NCBI GenBank assembly: GCA_963772595.1
Contig: CAVYXZ010000014.1
Span: 577,712-641,711 of the forward strand
Reading direction: 5' to 3'
Source of the DNA: CAVYXZ01 sp963772595
GTDB lineage: Bacteria > Chloroflexota > Anaerolineae > Aggregatilineales > Phototrophicaceae
DNA length: 64,000 nt
Under the pieces are notes generated by a model, which saw nothing but the letters and a program-made list of their open reading frames with translations, was not told where the DNA came from and ran no database searches. Of the stretch, positions 55,604 through 63,760 are shown in pieces. The translations under genes were made by a program, and so were the position numbers. The stretch's first letter is position 1; the number at the start of each line of letters is the position of its first letter.

Positions 55604-58174
55604 CTAGCCACTGGCGTAAATCTGTTCCAGAATCGTCGGGTCCTTGATCTGTTCATCGCGGGCCAGCAGCAGCACTTTCGAGATGACCTCGGCGGTCTTA
55701 GGGTCATCATCCGCGAACGGCAAAAAGATGCGTCCGCGATGCTGCGCATGAACCGGCACGATACACAATGCCCCGCCGGGCTGGCGATGGACGACCGCGC
55801 TGCCGAGATGCACTGAATAGCTGCCCAGTCTACCTTCAATCAGGGCGTGATTGCCCTTCAGGTCGATGGTCTCGATCTTCAGCAGCGCAGCAGTCTCGCG
55901 GATGAGTGCCGTGCGCATCTCGACGGTAGAGGCGGTGGATTCAGGGTCCACGCCCCCACGATGCGCCACACTGACTACCAGATCCAGGTCGCGCATCACC
56001 TCAGAAAACAGCACCGGCGGAATATCGACCAGCGGCAGCGGCTGCCATCTTTGATGCGGGTCTACAAAGACTACGCCTTCAAGGGTCAGCCCTTCGACCT
56101 CTGCCGGGGTATAGAAGCCCTGTAAGAAGGTGATGAAGGCCGCCAGCTTATGCTTGTGGAAGGTGCGCTGCACGCCTTCTTCCGGGCGAGCCACCCAACC
56201 GCGCGATCCCAGCAGGGCCAGCGCCTGACGCGGCTGCACCTGATGCCCGGCATAACGGCGCGATAGTGCCCCATCGAGCTTTTCAGCCTCCGTCAGCAGG
56301 TACAACTCACGAAAGACCTGCTTGAAAGGCTGGATCCGCTCGGCCAGGAAACATTCACGCTGCCACTGCAACCAGTCACCCGATTGATAGAGATCGTAAG
56401 GGTGCGCGATGCGCAGCGCCGCATCCTCGCCGATAGGCTGTGTAGTGCCATCGTGCTTCATCAACGCTCTGCCCCCGTCAAAGGGATAACCCATCGCAGC
56501 ATCGCTTACGAACACAAGCTGTTCCAGCATGGGGGCAAGCACCGGATGCAGCAGCAGGTCCTGCAATTCGGCAGCGCTAAAGCGGTCTTCACGGCACATG
56601 GCCAATTCGAGCGCGCCACGCATCCGCGAATGCTGTTTCTCGATGTCTTTCTTGCGTTCGCGCAGCTCAACGAAAGCCTCGGCCTTACGCATTTTTGCTG
56701 GAATGGTCTTGAGTTTCTTGTCGCCTCTACAAATATCGAGATGGGGCTTGCCAGACACGTCGATGTGCAGCGTTACGGTCACGTTCTCAACGGTCACACT
56801 GACCGGCCCTTCGCGGAGATCAGCGGTTTGTTCAGCCTCCATCGCCCATTGCAGACGCAGCGGATCCGCATAACCCGCAGTACGCGCCAGATTTTCCAGG
56901 CTGATGCGGGCGGCGAGTTTCTCACTGGCCTGCCGCTGCGAGCCGAACTTGCGCGAAGTGCGTATAAACTCCTGAATGATCTGGTAGCGCGCCAGAATCT
57001 CGGCATCACGATCTGTCTCAGGCAGGGGCAGCAGGCCTAAGGCCCGGACCAAATCCTGATGACGCTTTTGCGTGATCCGCTTGACCACTGCCTCCCGCTC
57101 AACCTGACCGAGCATCGCATCGGCGAAGAGTTTAGCACGCGCATGGCCGTTGCCACCGGATGAGAACTTGGCCGCTTTGTAAACGCTCATCCAGCGTTTG
57201 TCGCCCAGCGCCTCGTAAATATCCCAGAACCATTGGACATCGACGGCTCCGGCGATCAGATCCTCAGCGCTCAAGGGCGTCCCTTCGCTGACCTGCGCCT
57301 GCCAGGTCTCGCGGATTTCGGCATCCACGTACCAGTTCATGCCTTTGGTATGCGCATGAATCCACCACACGGCACCGGTAAAGCCAGCCCAGCCCAGCGC
57401 CGTCTCGACATAACTGGCCCACTGCGGCGCATAGACAGCCGATTCCACCAACTGCTTCTGCGTTAGCCGGGCCTTTTTGACGGCCTCGGCAAACTGCTGG
57501 CGGGTTTCACTCTCCGCAGGCAGCGAGACGCGCAGCAAATGGCTCAACACTGTGGCGCGGCTCTGGCTGTTGTAGGCATAACCGCGTGTCAAAATGTCCT
57601 TCCCAAAAGCCTGCACAATGCGTATGAAGTAATCAATGCCATACACCGAGCGCAGCGCCATTGCTGGCACCGAGGCCGCCGTCGGCATTTCCCCGCGCAT
57701 GAGTTCGATTTCCAGGATGCGCTGGCGACAGGTCTCAAAGATTTCCTGCAATACCGGATATTTGACCAGCAGTGCGTGCGGTTTCTTGGACGAAAGCCAG
57801 TGCAGTGAATCGAACTGGCCGCTGTGATTGGCAGGCCGCGCGCCCAGCAGATGATCGTAAATATCGGCCTGAGTCGCTTCACCGGCTTCGTAAGCCCACA
57901 TGACCTCGTCGAGCAGGGGCCGGAAACGCGGCACGTCCTGGGCAGGTTCATCTAACCAGCGCAGCAGCTTAAACAAACGCGCGTGATGCGCATCGCTCCA
58001 GTCGCCGCAAAACGTGCGGTACTGCCGGATAAGCTGGAGCCGGTATACAACGGTGGAGTTCCAACCGTGACGCCATATATCAGAATTCCCCTGAACGGCG
58101 GTCAGTTTCACAAGCTTTTGCGGCAGCGATGCCAGCAGCAATACGTTCGCTGGCCTGACTACGTTGGTCTTGCT
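55604..58174 (-). CDS. DUF4132 family protein, N-terminus lost at a contig junction
   Basis: A long frame (about 857 residues of DUF4132-type protein). Recognisable parts are HHARLFKLLRWLDEPAQDVP, VQWFWDIYEALGDKRWMSVY, SGGNGHARAKLFADAMLG, YPFDGGRALMKHDG, RIQPFKQVFRELYLLTEAEK, and FFxLF-type ends. DUF4132 proteins are large, often about 1,000-1,200 residues, of unknown function and sometimes linked to MolR-like regulators. Here the natural start is absent: the first 17 residues of the open frame are from a xylulokinase. The coordinates exclude those residues. The gene ends near the BNR operon, 115 bases apart. Confidence 0.7.
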   Translation of the reverse strand, partial: SKTNVVRPANVLLLASLPQKLVKLTAVQGNSDIWRHGWNSTVVYRLQLIRQYRTFCGDWSDAHHARLFKLLRWLDEPAQDVPRFRPLLDEVMWAYEAGEATQADIYDHLLGARPANHSGQFDSLHWLSSKKPHALLVKYPVLQEIFETCRQRILEIELMRGEMPTAASVPAMALRSVYGIDYFIRIVQAFGKDILTRGYAYNSQSRATVLSHLLRVSLPAESETRQQFAEAVKKARLTQKQLVESAVYAPQWASYVETALGWAGFTGAVWWIHAHTKGMNWYVDAEIRETWQAQVSEGTPLSAEDLIAGAVDVQWFWDIYEALGDKRWMSVYKAAKFSSGGNGHARAKLFADAMLGQVEREAVVKRITQKRHQDLVRALGLLPLPETDRDAEILARYQIIQEFIRTSRKFGSQRQASEKLAARISLENLARTAGYADPLRLQWAMEAEQTADLREGPVSVTVENVTVTLHIDVSGKPHLDICRGDKKLKTIPAKMRKAEAFVELRERKKDIEKQHSRMRGALELAMCREDRFSAAELQDLLLHPVLAPMLEQLVFVSDAAMGYPFDGGRALMKHDGTTQPIGEDAALRIAHPYDLYQSGDWLQWQRECFLAERIQPFKQVFRELYLLTEAEKLDGALSRRYAGHQVQPRQALALLGSRGWVARPEEGVQRTFHKHKLAAFITFLQGFYTPAEVEGLTLEGVVFVDPHQRWQPLPLVDIPPVLFSEVMRDLDLVVSVAHRGGVDPESTASTVEMRTALIRETAALLKIETIDLKGNHALIEGRLGSYSVHLGSAVVHRQPGGALCIVPVHAQHRGRIFLPFADDDPKTAEVISKVLLLARDEQIKDPTILEQIYASG

Positions 58175-58225
58175 GACGATGGTGCATGCCTGCGTAGAGG
58201 AATCGACACCGGCGACGAGCGGCAC
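58175..58225 (-). pseudogene. xylB: 5' fragment of a xylulokinase (FGGY kinase) gene
   Basis: GTG at 58225 opens with PLVAGVDSSTQACTIV, the phosphate-1 motif (G-V-D-S-S-T-Q) of FGGY sugar kinases, most often xylulokinase. It lies directly behind the SIS gene (TAG stop then GTG, with AGGGGGA upstream). After 17 residues the sequence changes to a DUF4132 gene in the same frame. Confidence 0.7.
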
Positions 58226-58891
58226 CTAGCTGTCCCCCTGGCGGCTGGAGTTCGAGTCGCCACTCACGCCTTTGACGTCTTCGACCCGAAGCTGACCGAC
58301 GGCGCCGCCTGGGTGTGTGAAGAGGACTTCCTCCCAGTCGTACCGACGGAGCTTCATCGTGACAAGCGCCAAAGCGTCACCCCAAGCGGCAACGGCCAGT
58401 GTGGAGCCCATGGCGATCACGCCACCTGGCTCCGCCTCGTCATTCGTGCTCAGATGGACGGTCGTGCTCGCTTCTCGGCTGAAGCTGGATGAAGCGTCAC
58501 CTGTCACGGCGACCACGTTGGCGCCGCGCTCACGAGCTCGGCTCACGAACTCGTTCAGCTCGCTGGTCTCACCGCCCTTGGACAGGGCGATCACGAGGTC
58601 ATGCTTGGTCACCACACCGAGACGGCCGTGCAGACCGTCGGCCGGATGGAGGAAGAACGACGGCGTTCCGGTCACGGTCAGGAGATGCGCCATCCGCCTG
58701 GCGATCTCGCCGGAAGTCCCGAGTCCTGCGGTGATGACCTTTCCGCGAGTCGCCACCAATTGGCGCGCGAGGTCGACCAGCCCAACATCGATCTGGCCCG
58801 CGAGCCGGCGAAGACCGACCATCTCGGCGTGGACCAGCTCTCGAGCCGCGTCAACAAGCTCCGTGTCACTCGGTATCGGACGAGTGCTCAT
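58226..58891 (-). CDS. SIS-domain sugar isomerase/phosphosugar-binding protein
   Basis: The 222-residue protein from ATG 58891 (MSTRPIPSDTELVDAARELV) has the SIS fold: KVITAGLGTSGEIARRMAHL, HPADGLHGRLGVVTKHDLVI, ALSKGGETSELNEF, VVAVTGDASSSFSREASTTV. The GETSE loop binds phosphosugar as in GutQ/KdsD arabinose-5-phosphate or hexulose-6-phosphate isomerases; the CBS domains of KdsD are absent. GGAG lies eight bases before the ATG. The next gene in line is xylulokinase, and the divergent gene is a SorC-type regulator, so it belongs to a pentose or polyol pathway. Confidence 0.85.
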   Translation of the reverse strand: MSTRPIPSDTELVDAARELVHAEMVGLRRLAGQIDVGLVDLARQLVATRGKVITAGLGTSGEIARRMAHLLTVTGTPSFFLHPADGLHGRLGVVTKHDLVIALSKGGETSELNEFVSRARERGANVVAVTGDASSSFSREASTTVHLSTNDEAEPGGVIAMGSTLAVAAWGDALALVTMKLRRYDWEEVLFTHPGGAVGQLRVEDVKGVSGDSNSSRQGDS

Positions 58892-58969
58892 TTGAGCGCT
58901 CCTACTTGCAATCTGACAATACGATTGTGAACATACAAAACCAAACTCGTCAAGCCATATTTGATGTTC

Positions 58970-58985
58970 GAGCGCGCTAGCGCTC
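58970..58985. promoter_or_regulatory. Palindrome in the SIS/SorC divergent promoter region
   Basis: GAGCGC-GCTA-GCGCTC is an exact 6-bp inverted repeat; a further GAGCG sits eight bases on, at 58990. It is 30 bases before the SorC-type start, as expected for an autoregulatory site. Confidence 0.4.
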
Positions 58986-59015
58986 AATCGAGCGCCGCAG
59001 TAGAATGGCAGCCAT

Positions 59016-59969
59016 ATGGACGGTCAACTGAAGCCGGCTGAACTGGTGCGCGCCGCCGCGATCGCGCGCCGCTACTACATCGAAGGCTTGTCCAAATCTC
59101 AGATCGCGACCGAGTTCGGGATCTCGCGGTTCAAGGTTGCCCGCACGCTGGAGATCGCCAAGGCGCAAGGGCTAGTTCGGATCGAGATCGAACTCCCCGC
59201 GCAGCTTGACGCTGACCTGTCGGACCGCCTGCGGGTTCAGTTCGGGCTCCGTCACGCGCTAGTGGTGACGACTCGCGACGAGCCGGAGCCGGAACTGCGT
59301 GCACATCTTGGTGAGGTAGCCGCCGGGTTGCTCACAGAGGTCGTGGTCGAGGGGGATGTGCTCGGATTGGCATGGGGTCGATCGGTTGCCGCCACGATCG
59401 CGGCTCTGTCATCGCTGGCGCGCTGCACGGTGGTGCAGATGACGGGGGCAGCCGGGAATGTCGGCGTCACCGAGGACACGCTCGAGAACGTGAGGGCGGT
59501 GGCCAACGTGAGCGGGGGTCCGGCCTTTCCTATCTACGCGCCGATCATCCTCGACGACGCTGAGACTGCTGCGCGGATCCGCCGGCAGCCACACGTGGCT
59601 GAGGCGCTCCGTCGGTTCGATCTGCTCACTGTGGCGTTGGTCGCTGTCGGGTCGTGGGATCCTCCAAACTCTCAGCTTCGCGACTCGATGTCAGCCACGG
59701 ACCGTGCTTCCCTAGAGCTGTTCCACGTTCGGGCTGAGGTGTGCGCAACACTGTTAGACGATGACGGAAACCCGGTTGCCCCTGCCATGGCCGAGCGGTC
59801 GATCGCGGTCAGCACCGAGCAGCTCAGCCGCGTTCCTGAGGTCATCGCGGTCGCTGGGGGCCGGACGAAGGTGGCAGCCGTACGGGCGGTCTTGCGCGCC
59901 GGGTTCGTGACGTCACTGGTGACCGATGCGACTGTCGCCAGCGCGCTCGTCCAGGCCGAGCAGGCCTAG
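59016..59969 (+). CDS. SorC/DeoR-family sugar-binding transcriptional regulator
   Basis: An intact 317-residue regulator: N-terminal HTH with RRYYIEGLSKSQIATEFGIS and RFKVARTLEIAKAQGLVRIE, then the SorC effector domain (VEGDVLGLAWGRSVAATIAA, VQMTGAAGNVGV, LLTVALVAVGSWDPPNSQLR, AVAGGRTKVAAVRAVLRAGF). SorC regulators sense phosphorylated sugars and control adjacent catabolic operons. It is divergent from the SIS-xylulokinase operon, which is its likely target. Codon use and GC are clearly higher than in genes left of 58,170. Confidence 0.92.
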   Translation: MDGQLKPAELVRAAAIARRYYIEGLSKSQIATEFGISRFKVARTLEIAKAQGLVRIEIELPAQLDADLSDRLRVQFGLRHALVVTTRDEPEPELRAHLGEVAAGLLTEVVVEGDVLGLAWGRSVAATIAALSSLARCTVVQMTGAAGNVGVTEDTLENVRAVANVSGGPAFPIYAPIILDDAETAARIRRQPHVAEALRRFDLLTVALVAVGSWDPPNSQLRDSMSATDRASLELFHVRAEVCATLLDDDGNPVAPAMAERSIAVSTEQLSRVPEVIAVAGGRTKVAAVRAVLRAGFVTSLVTDATVASALVQAEQA

Positions 59970-60185
59970 TCCATCAAGGGTCTGGCGAGCGGAGCGAGTC
60001 CCAATCCGTTGACACTCGACCGCGCGTGGTCCAGGGCTCTGGCCTAGGGAGTAGCGCTCGTCAGCTGGCAGCGGCCCGGGCGGCCACCCGTCTCTCCGCT
60101 GGGGTACCCGCCTGGGCCGACCACGGGACCACCTCGCGTCCAGTCGTCGTGCCTGCATGCGTCAGCGGGCTACGCTAGCGGGTAG

Positions 60186-60889
60186 ATGCCGCAAGACAAG
60201 TCCGATCACGCCGACCAGGTCGTTTCCAAGCCCGCCGAGGTTGACGTAGATCCGCCGTTGGACGTGGCCGAGCCGGCCTACCGCCGATGGGCACTCGTCT
60301 TCGCGCTCATCGCCGGCTTCCTGCTCGTGGTCATGGCGGTGCCCACGCTCGCCGATGCGATCCAGCCCATCGACGATTGGTTCTGGGAGCTGGCCGTCGC
60401 CAACGAGTATCCGCTGCTGGTCAGCGTGGCCGAGGCGCTAGCCTTCGTCGGCGGCACCTGGCCATGACCGTCCTCGCGGTGATCGTGGCCATCGTCCTCG
60501 CCTGGCTGCGGCGGTGGCCAGCGCTCGCGTCATGGCTGGTCGTGGTTACGCTGGCCACGGGCGTGAACGCGTTGGTCAAGGCCATCTATCAACGGCCCCG
60601 TCCGCCCCTGGGGTTGACTGTCGAGGACTCCTGGTCGTTTGCCTCAGGGCACTCGCTGACGGCGGCGGCGGTGGCGCTGATGCTGGTGCTGGTGTGGGTG
60701 CCCGCCGGTCCCCGGCGCCGGGGCCTGCTCCTGGTCGGCGGGATCTACGCACTGGTCATGGCTGCCAGCCGCGTCTATCTTCGCGCCCACTGGTTCACCG
60801 ATGTCGTGGCCGGCCTGGCCATCGGTGCCACCGTCGCCCTTGCCCTGCTACTCCTGGCCCGATGGTGGACCCTGAGGTCTGACGGCTGA
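60186..60889 (+). pseudogene. PAP2-family phosphatase, one frameshift
   Basis: The first 93 codons (MPQDKSDHADQVVSKPAEVD, a membrane span WALVFALIAGFLLVVMAVP) end at GGTWP. One base later the other frame carries MTVLAVIVAIVLAWLRRW and the PAP2 signature: KAIYQRPRPPL (K-x6-RP), SFASGHSLTAAA (SGH), and SRVYLRAHWFTDVVAGL (R-x5-H-x3-D). About 234 residues with five to six spans. Type 2 phosphatidic-acid phosphatases dephosphorylate lipid phosphates such as undecaprenyl pyrophosphate. The gap before it (59970-60185) holds nothing I can name. Confidence 0.8.
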
Positions 60890-60926
60890 CGCGGGCACAC
60901 GCCTCCGTTCGTCGAGGAGGTCAGCC
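60884..60926. terminator. Hairpin between convergent PAP2 and propeller genes
   Basis: GGCTGAC (60884-60890) and GTCAGCC (60920-60926) can pair, enclosing a second short CCTC/GAGG stem. No T tract. Confidence 0.3.
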
Positions 60927-62356
60927 TACTGGGTGGCCTCGTGCTGCCAGGTGCTGAGGCCGCCGTTGGCGCCGGCAGTTCGGATGCCGGTGGCGAAGTA
61001 GCCATCGCCGAAGGGGACCACCCAGGTGAGGTGCCGTGTCGCCTGGCGATCGAGCATCTCGAACGGGGCCGGCTCGGCTGAGTTCAGGTCGATGGTCCAG
61101 ATGCCACTCGGGCTGCCGTTCTTCCGGTACTGGATGCCGTAGGCCTGCAAATGGTCGCCGACCATCTCCATCCAGAAGACGAAGCCGCCGAGCATGCGAT
61201 CCGGCCGTGGAACTGGCTGCCAGTCGAAGCCGTCGCTGCTGACGTAGATGGGCGTGTCGACCCCGTCGGGCACCATCACCCACTGGTCGCCCACGACGAA
61301 GAGCTGCACGCCGATCTGGGCCAGGTCGCCTCGCCCCAGCTTGCCCGGCAGCCCGATCTCGCGGATCTCGCCGCCGAGCTCTTCCTGCTGGAACATCGTC
61401 AGCTGGAAGCGCCGGTCCTGGCCGCCGCCCTGCCACGTGATGTAGCCGCTCGGGCCGCGCAGGATCTGGGAGTTGGGGATGCGGTCGAGGTCGGTCCAGG
61501 TGCCATCCTCTTCCTGTCGGTAGATGCGCTCATTCGCGCGCACCGCCAGCGGGTCCTGCGCTGACACGATCTGGCTGATGACGGCCGCACCATCGGGCGC
61601 GGGGATCTCGCTCCACTCGAGACCATCGGTCGACGTCCACAGCTTGGCCTGGCGTGCTCCGTCCACGCGGTCGAGTCCGCCCAGGATGAGGCCCTCGTCG
61701 GTTGCAGCCAGATCGTTCAACACCGGCTTCGTCCCGGGGATGAACACCGGCTCCCAGGTCTGACCGTCCGCAGAGCGGAAGACCGCAGGGCTGCTGATCT
61801 CGGCGTCGACGTCGGGCGAGTACGCACCGAAGGCCACCAGGGTGTCGCCCACTGCGTGGAGCTTGCTTAGCTGTTCAAAGCCGCTGCCGTCGGGATTGGT
61901 GAAGGGGGCGGCGCCGACCTGGGTCCAGCCGGCCACCGAGAGTGGTGCCTGGGGCGCCTCCATCACGAGCGTGCCCTCGACCGTGTCTGCGGCCGTGTCG
62001 CTGGGCTCGGCCGTGGTTGCCGGCTCTTCCGTGACTGCCGGTTCGGCCGTGATCGCCGGCTCAGCCGAGGCTTCGACTGACGCTGCCGGCAGGGACTCGT
62101 TGGTCTGCGGCAGCAATCCACCGCTGTAGAGCAGGAATCCGCCGGCGGCGGCGAGGATGACGCCCGCGGTGACGAACTTGGTCGCCGTGTACATGTGAGT
62201 GGTCCTTTCGGTGAAGATCCGACGCAGCCAGCCACGCTGCTGCGGGGTTTGATGAACGAGCTGTGCGACACGACCCGTGTCGCCCTCGGGAAGTCCGATC
62301 GGCTCATCGAGCCAGGCCTTGACGATGGGTGCGTGATCGAAACGTTCGGACGTCAT
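60926..62356 (-). CDS. Membrane-anchored protein with Glu/Ala/Thr linker and propeller-like C-domain
   Basis: A 476-residue protein starting MTSERFDHAPIVKAWLDEPI at ATG 62356, with GGAG eight bases upstream. A cytosolic N-part of about 50 residues (RVAQLVHQTPQQRGWLRRIF) leads to one membrane span (TAGVILAAAGGFLLYSGG), an Ala/Glu/Thr-Pro linker (ITAEPAVTEEPATTAEP), then a C-domain with FRSADGQTWEP, WTSTDGLEWSEI and VSSDGFDWQPV blade motifs of a sialidase-like propeller. The order suggests an anti-sigma factor for the overlapping ECF gene. The ATG overlaps the sigma stop as ATGA. An open frame joining both genes exists but needs an extra base. Confidence 0.75.
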   Translation of the reverse strand: MTSERFDHAPIVKAWLDEPIGLPEGDTGRVAQLVHQTPQQRGWLRRIFTERTTHMYTATKFVTAGVILAAAGGFLLYSGGLLPQTNESLPAASVEASAEPAITAEPAVTEEPATTAEPSDTAADTVEGTLVMEAPQAPLSVAGWTQVGAAPFTNPDGSGFEQLSKLHAVGDTLVAFGAYSPDVDAEISSPAVFRSADGQTWEPVFIPGTKPVLNDLAATDEGLILGGLDRVDGARQAKLWTSTDGLEWSEIPAPDGAAVISQIVSAQDPLAVRANERIYRQEEDGTWTDLDRIPNSQILRGPSGYITWQGGGQDRRFQLTMFQQEELGGEIREIGLPGKLGRGDLAQIGVQLFVVGDQWVMVPDGVDTPIYVSSDGFDWQPVPRPDRMLGGFVFWMEMVGDHLQAYGIQYRKNGSPSGIWTIDLNSAEPAPFEMLDRQATRHLTWVVPFGDGYFATGIRTAGANGGLSTWQHEATQ

Positions 62357-62905
62357 GCGACTCGCTCCTTCGCCGTCGTGGTTCGCGCATCGACGTCTGT
62401 CTGCAGCGCGATCCTGAGCTTGGCCATGGCTCGATTTCAGGCGCGACTTGGCAGTGCCCACGGAGATTCCCAGGGCCGCCGCGGTGTCCTCGATCGAGAG
62501 GTCGAGGTAGTAGTGGGTGACGATGACCGAGCGGTGGTCGAGCGACAGACGCCGGAACCCACGTTCCAGCTGGTCCCGATCGTTGACCGCCGCGGTGCCG
62601 TCAGGGTGGGCGACCGCGTGCTCGCCCGGCAGTTCGCGATATGCGTCGCGATAGCGCTTGGCTTCTCGATAGCAGGCGTGGACGAGGAAGCGGTAGCTCC
62701 AGCCGTCGAAGCGCTCCGGATCACGCAACGTCGGCAGCTTCCGCCAGATCTCCACGAGGGCCTGCTGCATGGCATCCTCGGCGAGGTGGCTATCACGCAG
62801 GATGCGATACGCGACCTGCTTGAAGCGTGCGTTCACGGCTCGTGTGATGAGCGCGAACGCGACCTCGTCCCCCTCTTGTGCCCGGATGACCAGCTGCCGG
62901 TCCAT
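62353..62905 (-). CDS. ECF RNA polymerase sigma factor
   Basis: About 183 residues: region 2 with ALITRAVNARFKQVAYRILR, DSHLAEDAMQQALVEIWRKL and RFDGWSYRFLVHACYREA; region 4 with FRRLSLDHRSVIVTHYYLDL and IEDTAAALGISVGTAKSRLK. The direct frame fuses it to the propeller protein through an unnatural stretch, but removing one base near 62,430 gives SAMAKLRIALQTDVDARTTT and a stop at 62353 that overlaps the next ATG. This is the usual sigma ending, so the fusion is an artefact. The two-gene layout is that of ECF sigma and membrane anti-sigma. Confidence 0.85.
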
Positions 62906-63209
62906 GGTTCCTCAGCCTATTGCGCCTCGCCCCCTTGGCGGCGCGTTCGACACGTTAGAGGGGTAAGAGCCGGTCTACTGTTCCATCGAAATCTAGAGTC
63001 TGGCCGATCTTCCGGTCCATCCGACCTCCTGAAGGGCCGCGAATGGTGGTGCGACGCTCCGGCCCCGCCCAGGGGGTTATGGAACAGGGCAAGTGCCCGG
63101 TGCCGCTCGGTTCGGCCGTGGACGGACCCATCGATGACCTTCGGAGGAGTGGCATCCATACGCAGGAATGGGCACGGCTATCGTGTCGCCACAGGCGAAA
63201 GCGGGGGAG

Positions 63210-63259
63210 TGGAGCGGGAGACGGGATTCGAACCCGTGACATCCAGCTTGTAAGGCCGA
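63210..63259 (-). tRNA. tRNA-Val(TAC) 3' half, 5' half absent
   Basis: On the reverse strand: CCA end (63210-63212), acceptor 3' strand CTCCCGC, T-arm ACGGG-TTCGAAT-CCCGT, variable loop, and anticodon stem TCGGC/GCTGG around loop CTTACAA (anticodon TAC). A matching 5' acceptor strand GCGGGAG and a D-arm are not found in the following 40 bases. So this is a partial tRNA, either an attachment-site copy or a break point. Confidence 0.55.
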
Positions 63260-63439
63260 TGTGCCTGAGCGCAGTGGCACCGTGCTCAGCGTATCGAGCG
63301 TTTCGTGTCCAGTTATGGTGTTTGGGCAGGTGCCTCCCGGCAGTGCATTGGATTTCGAGCGCGGCACCACTCCAGCGCCTTGGACGGGTTGCGCCCGGCT
63401 ACGCTGTCGCCAGGTAGGAAATCCTCCGGAGTTGGTCGG

Positions 63440-63760
63440 ATGTCGCTGCGTTTGCTCGGGGTGCCCTCGGCGGCTGGTGTCTCCGGGAATGGTGTAGCAC
63501 TGGCATCGGCCGCATTGCGCGACGCTGGATTGTTGGAGGCGTCGCGCGAACGAGGTGTGTCCATGACCGATGCCGGCGATCTGCCGTTCGTTCCGTTTGC
63601 CCCGGACTCGACGAAACCTCGGAAGCAGAACCTCAGCACGGTCGTTGAAGTCGCCCGAGGAGTCGCCGCTCAGGTAGCTGCCATCGGCACCCGCTGGAGA
63701 CATCCCATTCGTGCTTGGGGGCAACTGCCCTTTCGTCTTCCGTGCTCCGACGCAGGATCA
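63440..63760 (+). pseudogene. Arginase-family protein, frameshifted and truncated
   Basis: ATG 63440 with GGAG eight bases upstream opens with MSLRLLGVPSAAGVSGNGVA, then LRDAGLLEASRERGVSMTDA and GDLPFVPFAPD, the N-terminal layout of arginase/agmatinase/formimidoylglutamase. Near 63,690 another frame holds IPFVLGGNC, where the family has the metal motif GGDC or GGDH. After that no family sequence is seen. The enzyme would hydrolyse guanidino groups; here Asp is Asn and the C-terminal metal ligands are missing. The last 240 bases of the window hold nothing I can name. Confidence 0.5.

Noticed and set aside
55604..58225. A true kinase-DUF4132 fusion protein
   Set aside because: Only 17 kinase residues are present and the DUF4132 N-terminus is missing; a junction explains it better.
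60926..62905. A single sigma-factor/propeller fusion gene
   Set aside because: The linking residues are unnatural, and the other frame gives a normal sigma ending with an overlapping start, so I split it in two.
62195..63417. Frames ending ERETGFEPVTSSL or containing GDGIRTRDIQLV
   Set aside because: These are well-known spurious translations of tRNA 3' ends, here of the partial tRNA-Val.
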